A stretch of 64,000 nucleotides of DNA from Globisporangium splendens (Eukaryota; Oomycota; Peronosporomycetes; Pythiales; Pythiaceae), in NCBI GenBank assembly GCA_006386115.1, contig VFIW01000045.1, forward strand, positions 292,194 through 356,193, given 5' to 3'. A program made the translations under genes and the position numbers. Within the stretch, counting starts at the first letter, position 1. The number at the start of each line of letters is the position of its first letter. Shown here in pieces: positions 42,730 through 52,373 of the stretch. Under the pieces are notes generated by a model. That model did no database searches. It was not told the origin of the DNA and was given only the letters and a program-made list of their open reading frames with translations.

Positions 42730-45700
42730 TTACATGTCGTCGTTTTTTGGCGTAAGTTTGAGTTTTGATCTAAGTAATGTAAACTGTGGCTTTGGCAGTG
42801 ACTTCGTGAAAATGTCTGCTACCATGTCTTTAGTATTACAATATACTATGGAGAACTCGTTTCGTTCAACTTTCTCTTGCACGAAGTGATATCTGATGTC
42901 GATGTGCTTTGACCTTCCATGCAACTCTGGGTTGTTTGCCAATTTCATGCAGCTTTGATTGTCCTCGTATATGGGAATTGCAGCAGCTTGCTCTAAGTTC
43001 AGTTCTTTCATAAGATGCCTCAGAAAGATGACTTCCTGGAGGCAATGACACAGGGCGATATATTCAGCCTCAGTTGTTGACAATACAACAGTATGGTGTT
43101 TTCGTGATTGCCATGATATCGGACTGTTGCACAGCAGCGTGATGTATCCTCCTATCGACCGCCTGGTGTCTCTGCAGTTTGCGTAGTCTGCATCGGTGTA
43201 TGCTGCTAAGAACCGTTTGTTTTTGAATTGATCGAGGTTCTCCTTTCCACCTAATGTAATACCAAGGCTTGTCGTGCCCTTGAGGTATTTGAGACCACGT
43301 TTGACTGCATTCCAGTGCTCTTTGCCTGGGTTATCAACAAATTGACTCACTTCTCGGAGGAAGTATGCAAGGTCAGGTCGGGTACTCATCATTAGGTACA
43401 TGAAGCTGCCAACGGCTTCTCGATATGGGATATTATCCATCGAGGCCTTTTCATCTTGTGTCTGTGGGCACATGTCCTTCGTAAGGATTGTCCCTTTTTC
43501 AACTGGCGTTGAAACTGAGTGAGTTTCAAGATGGTTGAACCGATTAAGGACGGTTTTGGCATACTTCTCTTGATGGATGAAAACAGATCGTGTGCTTCTA
43601 TTGCGGACAATAGACCAACCGAGTAGGTAGTGTACCTCCCCTAAATCTGACATTGTGAACTCTTTGTTCAATGCAGATTTGATTGCCTGCAGAGGTTGCA
43701 CAGATGGACAGATGATCAACAGGTCATCAACGTACACCGCAATGTAGCATACTTGAGCATACACAGTACCGACAAAAACACATTGATCTTTTATGAGTTT
43801 TTGAAACCCAAGGTGTTCGAGAAAGGTACGGAGAGTGTGATACCAAATGCGGGGTGCTTGTTTAAGACCATAGAGGCTTTTGAGCAGTTTGCAAACCAAG
43901 TGCTCTTGTCCTGGTCTGACAAACCCATCTGGTTGTTCCATATATATTTCATCATCAAGTTTTCCGTTTAGAAAGGCTGTCTTGACATCCATTTGGTGGA
44001 TTTCGTAGTCAAGTAGTGCAGCAATAGTAAGGAGTAAGCGGAGTACTTCCATACGAATGACAGGGGCAAAAATTTCGTTGTAATCAATGCCGTACTTTTG
44101 TAAGAAACCTTTTATAACTAGACGTGCTTTGTACCGATCTAGTTTGCCATCTCCTTTGTATTTCTTTGTCCAAACCCACCTGCACTTCAGTGCTTTTCGA
44201 TTTGGGGGAAGAGTGACAAGCGTCCAAGTTTTGTTTTCGATCAAGGAGCTGTATTCACTTTCCGCAGCAAGTCTCCAGTGGATAGCTTCTGGCGATGCCA
44301 TAGCTTGTTTGTAGCTTTTAGGTTCATCTTCGTGACGTAACGAAAGTAAGGAGTGAATTTCATAAAGGTCTTTGTGCACAGTTTGTGTAGAATTGTCGTT
44401 CTCTGTTGCACGATCTGTAATGGTGATGGCGTTTGATGGGTTAGAGTAATCAAGTTTCCGAGTACAGGCCATGCGCACTTGGGAATCCTTGTGCAGTGAG
44501 AGTGCCTCCCTAAATGGCGGCAGTAGATGCTCTGCCCCACAAGGCTCAAATGTTGGCCGTGTATCGAAAGGCTGGATTGTAGCAGCGCGGTTTTGTCGTG
44601 AGTTGTGTAGGAACTTCAATGTTGGGAAGTTTGTTTCGTCGAACTGAACATCGCGACTGTATACAGTGGTTCCAGTGGAGACGTCAATGAGGCGATATCC
44701 CTTCTTGTGGGTTGGAAGCCCCACGAACATGCATTTCTTTGCTCGCGCATCCAGTTTGTTTCTATGTGGTTCTGGTATGTGCACATATCCTGTACAACCA
44801 AACACTTTGAGATATTCCGCTGATGGTGGTGAGCCGTATCATAGTTGATAAGGTGAAACATTGTCCGTGTTTGGACTGGCTGTGATGTTCAGCAGGTGAG
44901 CCACATGTGTTATGCACTTCCCCCATAATGCTTTGGGAAGATTTCCATCAATGAGGTGTGCTCGAACACGCTCGAGAAGTGTTCGCATCCGGCGTTCTGC
45001 AACTCCGTTTTGCTGTGGAGTGTATGCATTTGTGAATTGCGCATGTGTCTTATATTTGGCGAATATAATCCTGCCAAGTTTCTCATATTCACGTGCATTG
45101 TCCGCTTGAAATCGTTGGATTTCAGGGCTGAACTGATTCTCGCAGTATTCAATTGTTCCAACATCGTTGTGAAAGACGTTAAGTGCTTTCTTTCGGAAGT
45201 CCTCATAGCAATCGTACAGATCGGACTTCCTCTTGATCACATATAAAAACATGAAACGAGTTGCGTCATCGATAAATGTGAGAAAATATTGACACCCAGA
45301 TAATGTTGGAGTGGGTAATGGCCCATTCATGTCAGAGTGTATCTTTTGCAAAGGATATTTTGCACGTTTAACAGGATGTTTATTAAACGGTAGTCGATGA
45401 GACTTGGCATATACACACGAAGGGCATATTTTCAAACTGCTGGAGTCTAATGTCCGCAGGTTCACTCCTTGAATGGTCTTGCACCTAAGCATTGTCTGCA
45501 TAACGCCAAAGTTAGGATGGCCCATTCTTTTATGGAATAGCAAAAAGTTGTTTGACTCACCTGGGGTAGCCACGTGGGCGAGTTCTTGTTTCTTGATGTT
45601 GGCCTGGAATTGGTACAGGTCCGAAGTAGACGTCGTTGAGGCAGCGAATGTGAAGGTGTTCGCGTACCTGAGGTAGCACTTGCCAGACTTTTCGAAGGTG

Positions 45701-47331
45701 ACCTTGAACGAATCGTCAGTGGCTTGAGACACCGAGAAGAGATTGAACTTGAGGTCAGGTGCGTAGAGCACATTTTCAAGGGTGATCGTTTTCACCACTC
45801 CCTTCTTGTCCTTGACTTCGATGTCGGCTTGGCCAATTCCTTTGATTGGAATTTTGTGATTGCCTCCAACTGTAATCGATCCGACTCCTGGTTTCATTGA
45901 CGTGAACCAGTTAGCTTGGTAAGCGACGTGGCTAGTACTGCCGGAGTCGACAGTCCAGACAGGGTCAACTTCACTTGGAGCCTTAGCTGCCAGCACCATT
46001 TCACGCGACAGCTTGTCAGTCACAGCGATGATGCCAAAGTCACCCTTGCGTGTCTGGAAGTAGTTGCCATCGTCAACACGCTTTGCCAATGCGGCAGCTT
46101 GCGCTTGTTGGGAGATTTGAAGGAGGACCTTCGGGTCAAGTGGAAAACCGTTCTTGTCGTAGACGGTATTTGCTGCAAGAGCAGCGGCATTGAAGGCATT
46201 GCTTCTTTTGTCCTTCTTGAATTGACCATGCTGGAGCTGGTTGTACGGCTGAAAGCGCTTCTTTTGAGCCTTTTTCTGGGGCTTCGCCTGCGTTGGCGTA
46301 ACCTTGAAGTTCTCAGGGATGACAGTACCAGGCTTGACGGTCCCGGCGAGAAGGTGGCGGCCGAGTGTTTTGCATTCTCGGGTCTCATGACCAGCGCGTT
46401 CACAATAGCCACAGAGACTGCTGGAGGGAGTAGCATTTGGTTGACCAATGATAGCCAAAGCCTTCTCCTCGCGAGTTTCACGCGATTCTGGAGTACCGAA
46501 TCTGTGCGTGTATTTACTCTTGGCAGCATCGTCGCGCACTTTTTGCTCAATGTGCTGTTTCAATTCCTCGTACGGAATGAATTTTCGATTGCCTTTCCAG
46601 ATGTTGAGAGACATCTTCCACTCCGCGGGCATGGAGTGATACAAGTAAATCGGCTTTTGTTCGTCGTTCATGATGCTACTTGTAGCGTCAGACGTGTTTC
46701 GCATGGCTTCCTCCAGGTCCAGAAAGAACCGTGTCACGTCGGAGCCTTCCTCATACTTGATTTCCATCAAGTAGTGTTGGATCCAGTACGGGTCACCGTG
46801 AGCTTTGGTGCCCTGGTACCGATGGCAGAGTGTTTGAAACACATCATACGCAGTCGGCTGGTCATCGACAATGAGAACGTGCATGTCATCGATTGTCTTG
46901 AACAGGAATGCGCGGGTGCGCGCTTCCATCTTTCGAAGCTTGCTTGCGCTCGGCTTTCGGTTCTTCACCTTGGCTTTCATGGCGCGCTTCTCTTCTTCTT
47001 CGCGCTTTCTCGCAGCGAATGAGATGATCTTCGGCGGCACGGAGTCTTCAGCGGAGCTTTCGTTATCGCTGTCATCACTTCCAGATGAGTTCGCGCTTGA
47101 CTTCGATGGCGGTGGAACAAGATCTTCCATGTCGACATCCATCGAGGCTTCAGGGTCGAGGTCTTCCCAGTCGCTTGAGTCGGACTCAGTGTCGCCTTCA
47201 TAGTTGCGCTTTTCAATGAATCCGTAAAGACCTTTCCCTTTGAGAGACGTGGTCACACGGGCTTTCCATATTAGAAAGTTTGTCCCGTTGAGGCGAGGGA
47301 AGTTGTCGGACGAGGCTTGCGTTGGGCTCAT
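42730..47331 (-). pseudogene. Copia gag-pol polyprotein, one in-frame stop
   Basis: One frame from ATG 47331 to 42730 (about 1530 codons) is interrupted only by TGA at 44841-44839. Gag has a UBN2-like body and the zinc knuckle CGYCERAGHETREC (C-x2-C-x4-H-x4-C). Protease has WTVDSGSTSHV. The integrase finger is H...H...CPSC (HKRMGHPNFG, CPSCVYAKSH), with catalytic segments SDMNGPLP, TFIDDATRF and QQNGVAERRMRT. Reverse transcriptase has MDVKTAFLNG and AVYVDDLLII, and RNase H follows with STTEAEYIAL and ELHGRSKHIDIRYHF. The stop falls after SPYQL where copia proteins usually have Trp, so a single TGG to TGA change is likely. Confidence 0.88.
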
Positions 47332-47335
47332 AACC
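47321..47335 (-). other. Primer-binding site of copia type (half-tRNA-Met), containing the gag start
   Basis: On the minus strand the 5' LTR ends CAACA and is followed at once by GGTTATGAGCCCAAC. This is close to the Drosophila copia site GGTTATGGGCCCAG, which pairs with the anticodon arm of initiator tRNA-Met cut into halves. The ATG inside it is the gag start (47331-47329). Confidence 0.65.
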
Positions 47336-47613
47336 TGTTGAGGATACAGCCTGACGGATGTAGATGGAAGAAGAACAACAGTGATGGCACGTGGCAAAAC
47401 GAGAAGTGCCGTAGGCTTCTCTGTGTGCGCGTGTGTATTTTATAGTGTTGAGAATAATTGGTTGTGGACCCTATGTAAATATTAGTGTGGTATACACTAT
47501 GTTGGGCATGTCTCCTTTTGACAGGGTAGAGAACCTGTATTACCCAATGGCACTAAATGGATTCGTAGAGGAAGTGGGTGACAAATGATGGGCTGATTCG
47601 TATTTGTCCAACA
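47336..47613 (-). repeat. 5' LTR of copia element (right side)
   Basis: 278 bp, same sequence as 40540-40817, followed by the CAGAA duplication. Confidence 0.92.
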
Positions 47614-47618
47614 CAGAA

Positions 47619-48832
47619 AGTTGAAAATGTCGCAACCCAACGAATCTTAATGCAATGAGCCCCGCGATCCAGTTTGGATATTTTTCTTTGCCAGATCTTG
47701 ACTTTTTTTGGATGCTCCAATTCGCAGCCGTAGAATTTTGTTCACCTCGACCTTGCAAAACTCTTACAACTGATTTCAAGAAATACAATTCGGTCTTCTA
47801 TTTTAATGATAATACCATTGATTTGAAATCTTCGATCATCGATTATTGGCGACTGAACACTGTTTCAAATACCGGCAACAATGACGGTGAAAGCAAAAAG
47901 AACAAAACAAAAGGAGCAGGCCCCTATTCTGTCAATCTGTTTGTCCACTTTTTGTAGTTTCCGAAAATCGCAAGATGACAAACGGCGATGGCATCGACGT
48001 GCAGACTGCACCTGCGCCGAGGGATTCATACAAACGGCCTCTTTGCTCACGTAAGACCCGTTGGAGATCGTCACTCCAACCAATTCATCACGCCATGATT
48101 ACCTGGCGATGCGATGGCTGCAAAAGCAATCGCACTTGGTAAGAACCGACACCCAAAAAAAAGTGAAACTCTGACAGGATTTCAGAACAGGATTATCCTG
48201 TTCTGAAGGTGGGTTCTTTATGTCTGAGTGACGCAAAGTGTCCTGTGGTCTCTGTTTGGTTGTTAAGATATGAGCAGCAGCTTTCAAAAGATCGGCGATG
48301 GATGGATGCAAATTGACATGCCGACCTGCAATACGGACCTGTGGCGAGCTACGCATGCGTTCTCCCAAAGCAGCCTCAACAAGAACGGAGTCCCAGTAAA
48401 CGGCGTCGTCAAACGAAGTTGCAAAGAAATCAGACTTGAGTTTGATTGAGAGCAATGGGGAGGGGGTTATCTTGGGGGTATCAATCCTGCGTAAAAATAG
48501 CGATTTTGGTGTCGATCCCAAGACGGTGGTTTCGCTCCACGGTTGTTTATTTAGGAAGGCTTTGTTTGTCCCAGTGACAATCGGACTATGCTTGCGCTTT
48601 TGGAGTCCAGGAGTGAATCACGTGGGACCTGCATTTGGAGAAACGAAAGGGAAAGCGCGAGCTGCTGCCTCCATCGGCCATCTGCGTCCGCCTTTTGCTT
48701 TGAAGCATAACAAGCGAGCACACAAACGAACGCGCAATCGCTATCCCAGACATTCGGGCAAACAAACGAAGGGAAAGGAAAACCTCGGCTTTGTGGGAGT
48801 GACACCATTTGTGTATGGACACATCACTCCGT
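47619..48832. other. Intergenic region right of copia element
   Basis: No gene assigned. Frames on both strands near 48100-48950 lack motifs, though a minus-strand stretch (about 48220-48430) has plausible composition. It contains the palindrome at 48181-48207 and the promoter of the next gene. Confidence 0.4.
48181..48207. repeat. Perfect short palindrome
   Basis: TTCAGAACAGGAT and ATCCTGTTCTGAA, 13 bp each, are separated by one T. It could be a dimeric protein site or a hairpin. Confidence 0.5.
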
Positions 48833-50976
48833 ATGTACGCATTGAGAGCCGCGGCGCCAGCTATGCCGCTGCCAGTTCGTCGGACAAGTCACCAGCGATG
48901 GATCGGTTGGCTTGCTGTAGTCGTCGCATCCGTGCTCGCTGTGGTAACTGTACGTAGCTGTGTATTCTCCTTACTTTCTCTATCTTTCTGCTTCTTGGTG
49001 TGAGTGCATTCCTGACGAAATCACGAAATATGCGGCGTGCACAGACGGCTGCATACGCGCCGAATCATTTTCTAGGCACTTGCCTCAACGAGGAATGGGT
49101 CACGAGCATGGAAGCCAAATTGGGTGTCTCTCGAAACGACCGCGACTAGCTCGGGCGTCTCGTGCATCCATTTCTCCAGCCAGCGATGGCTTATACGCGT
49201 TTTAAGGTTCGTTGGCGCTCGTCTATACCTGCTAATTCGCTTTATAATGCATGCGATATATTTGTTGATTTCGTAGGTTGCAGATCCACGCACACAACCC
49301 GCGAGTGTCTACGCGGACGAGTGCATCCCGAGCGGTGTTGCTATCTACGGCGCCGGTGCTCAAGTAGATGCAAACGGCAAAGTCACTAACAAAGGCACCA
49401 TCAATGGCTCGCTCATTGTCGAGCTCAGTGGCTGGAACACGCACACGATCACGAGCCTCGTGTTTTCGATTCTCGCAGCCGAAGTGGTATGCAGCAGTTT
49501 ATTTTCTCCCTTGCCTTTGAGGACACGGACTGTATTCTATCAGCAATGGTTTACTCACGACGATGCTTCTTTCTTTGCTCCAAAATGGCATGTAGTACGG
49601 GTACCATGTCGCGTTTTACTTGATTGGCGCCGTGGACCGTGCAACTGAGCGCATGTCGTCGGTGCGCTCCGGTGTTTGCACGCCGACCCACGTCAACTTC
49701 GAAGTATGGACGCTCGCGGCGCGAGAGCGCGGGCTTGCAGTGTACGCGAACGAGTCGTACGTCGCTGGCGCCACGGGTTATCTCGGGTACTCGGGTATTT
49801 ACACGACGACCAATTTCGTAAAAGATGGAGTCAATACGTCACTCTATCCGTCCACGTTTTATGCGGATTTCTGGAAGGACTACATCAAGAACGACGCGCT
49901 CATTGATGCGCTCTCGTACGCCAAGTTCACGAGCAACCCGGTGTGAGAACCAATGCTCCAGATCATATGCCTGCACTTTGAGGAAGGCCATGGGCGGTGA
50001 GTGCATGGTCGTGATGATGATGTACGATTCATACGACCCAGGGTACCTCCAGGCCGCGATCTCAAACCTCGACATCCCGACGTATTTCTGCTTTCTTGGC
50101 TATGGTGGGCTCGAAAAGTACGCGCTCGCGGCACAGCAGCAGGGGTGGTCCGTGCTGTTCTATCATTACATGCCCGATTTGTTTCTCGTGCGTCATGCCG
50201 CGTTGTTCCAGCGTGTGTTTCTGCCGTACCCGTCGCCAGAGCAAGTCGTCCAGGCCACGGGGACTTTTGGCGAAAACGGCTTCGGTGAGCCGACGACGAA
50301 CCCGGTACGAGTCGACATCCCACCGACGAAAATCAACAAGTACGCGTCCTTGAGGCTGCAGGAGAGCCAACCGATTGGACAGTTCCTCTCAAAATTCGCG
50401 CTCTCAGACCTCATCATCAATGACCTCATCCGTCTTTACTTTGACACATCGACCGATGCGAACGAGCCCGATCCAGAGTTCCGAGCTGCGTGCAATTGGC
50501 TGAAGGTCAATTATGAGACCTGGCGGCATTGGCTTGATCGACTTCCGCTGTGCGACCTGTCAACGCATACAAAGTACACGGTCTCGGGGTGCGCGGACGA
50601 CAGCGACGCATGCATTGCAGAGAAAAATATACAAAGTTCATTATCCAACGAGCTGCACGGTGACACGCGCAGCAGTGTAACTATGCAGCGAGCATCTTTC
50701 GCTGCTGCTCTTCTGCGTTTTGTCTCTTTCATTTCCACATTGCAGTTTTTTTGTTTATTATTTGGGATGGCTGGGTGGACATGCAGCCGCTTTGTGTTTG
50801 TTTCTTCTATCTTGTTCGGACACCAAGCACCACAGCAACAAAAACACAAAAAAAGGGCACAACAGTACCGTATTGTTTATGTACAAGCGTCAACCAGCAA
50901 ATGCCTTACTCCTTATGTCCAAACAAGACTGCGTATCAAGACGGCAACCTGTAAATACTGTCTTACTTATATTTGA
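48833..50976 (+). CDS. Membrane-anchored solute-binding-protein-like (OpuAC-like) protein
   Basis: Exons 48833-48949, about 49045-49123, 49284-49486, 49596-49940 and one from about 49984. Exon 1 encodes a type II anchor (RWIGWLAVVVASVLAVVT). The rest resembles the periplasmic glycine-betaine/choline-binding fold: VELSGWNTHTITSLVFSILA, GYHVAFYLIGAVDR, NFEVWTLAARERGL, GYLGYSGIYTTTNFV, STFYADFWKDY, then AISNLDIPTYFCFLGYGGLEKYA, LFYHYMPDLFL and IGQFLSKFALSD. In bacteria this fold feeds ABC transporters; here a cell-surface ligand-binding role is inferred. Exon 4 to 5 needs a one-base adjustment (donor 49941, acceptor 49982), so either the splice differs or a base is wrong. After about residue 380 the frame becomes less convincing and includes a second hydrophobic stretch, so the true end could be before 50976. 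Confidence 0.6.
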
Positions 50977-51040
50977 CACGACACATTGCAAAAATACAGT
51001 GGGGAACCAGATACGAACAAAAGAGTCCATTTGCAGGGGG

Positions 51041-51122
51041 TTTAGAACCACACACGCGGCTGAAATCACAGCCTCGTCTGTGCGTGTGTGTGTGTGATTT
51101 CAGCCGCGTTTGTGATTCTAAA
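51041..51122. repeat. Long stem-loop (30-bp arms)
   Basis: Arms 51041-51070 and 51093-51122 pair at 28 of 30 positions around a 22-base GT-rich loop. It lies downstream of the solute-binding-like gene. Confidence 0.65.
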
Positions 51123-52373
51123 AGCCTTAAACAAACGACTCTATCTATCTATCTGTATGGCGCTGAACATTGTTCGCCGAGGGTGGACCAGACTGCAGGC
51201 ACGGCGACACAGAAGAACCCCTGACCTGCGCTCAGGCGAGGGAGTGGGTGGGTGGGTGGGTCTTCCAGACCAGACCAGCCGAGTTGCTGCCAGGGTCTGA
51301 TCACCGCACGCTCGTCAACTACAATAACCTTTCGAACGTTTTTGAGTAAAATCGTGGGCCATTTTTACAAACCAACAAGCCCGAGTTGAGTTGACGGCGC
51401 TGAATAGATTACGATTCAGTCCGCACGTATTATTTCCTCTTTTTAACAGCTATTGTCTTTTTAGTGAATTAGTTTGGCAGACAGCAATGTAGAATACTCT
51501 ACAGCTTTGTTATTTTGCTTATTGCGCTGGACATACGTTATTAAAGGTGAATGGTGCTGGGTTTCATGGCAAAAGGCCAGAAAAGTCCCGATGTGAGTCA
51601 CTGCGTTGTCGAATTGTCAATTCAGAATCTGGAACCCACAAAGCAACTTCTTCAACTATCATTTAAAACCATTGATGCATTATTAGAGGTGCTCTGATCC
51701 CGTGAAACATAGATTCTCATATATTGTTTGATAAAAGTAACCATCGTATGAATTTACAGAAATATATGCTCCATGCCTCTTTCATCCTCAGCAGGAAGAA
51801 ATGGAATAGAGCGCTTGCAGCTTGAAGCGTTCCATGCTGCTTCCTGAACTCATGATCCGCGAGTCCCACGAAACCACCAAAGTCACGAGCAGTTTGCACC
51901 AGACCACACGCGAGCCACATACCACACTCGCTCTGTCAGGAAGCACACCCACCCAGGTTGCAAATGTGTCGCTGCGGAATGCGCCAATATGAACCAATCA
52001 TCGGTCGCACTCGCTGCGGCTTTGTGGTCGCCACTCCATCTGGTTTTGTTACAAACCACAGCTGGGTGCCGTGGGTTCACTTGCGAGCGACTGCCTTTAC
52101 TCTTGCAGCATTTCGAACTCGGTCGGGGTCGATGGGCACTCACAGCGCGTCTTCCATCGTTCGTGCCGGATACGCGCATATCGTATTGTATCCCTGCCTG
52201 TGCCTCACGTTTCTTTTTTTTCTTCGTGCTTTCTTCGACGGCTTGGTCAGTGCGACATCCAGTCACACCCATCGGCGTGACGACGCAGAGGCTGAATAGC
52301 GAACGCCACAGAGGCTTCTTCTAGCCGCTCGCGAACACCGCGAGACTGCAGTGAATACTCGACGCTGGCTGCG
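51123..52373. other. Intergenic region, no gene recognised
   Basis: Includes a short CTAT repeat, the G-quadruplex motif and, at the right end, the upstream region of the TRP-like gene. Frames on either strand show no domain. Confidence 0.5.
51246..51260 (+). other. G-quadruplex motif GGGTGGGTGGGTGGG
   Basis: Four GGG runs with single-T loops, the most stable class of parallel G-quadruplex. No gene overlaps it. Confidence 0.6.

Larger units (their letters stand above)
40535..47618 (-). mobile_element. Ty1/copia LTR retrotransposon, recent insertion
   Basis: LTRs of 278 bp (40540-40817 and 47336-47613) look identical, and CAGAA is duplicated at 40535-40539 and 47614-47618. Transcription is leftward. 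Minus-strand order is: PBS, gag, protease, integrase, reverse transcriptase, RNase H, then a plus-strand accessory ORF and a polypurine tract. PR-IN-RT-RH order defines Ty1/copia. Identical LTRs mean a young insertion. Confidence 0.93.

Noticed and set aside
45916..47022. 368-codon plus-strand frame opposite copia gag
   Set aside because: Considered as another antisense gene, but it lies opposite conserved gag/protease codons, has no domain and no start context; unlike 41152-42627 it is best read as a shadow.
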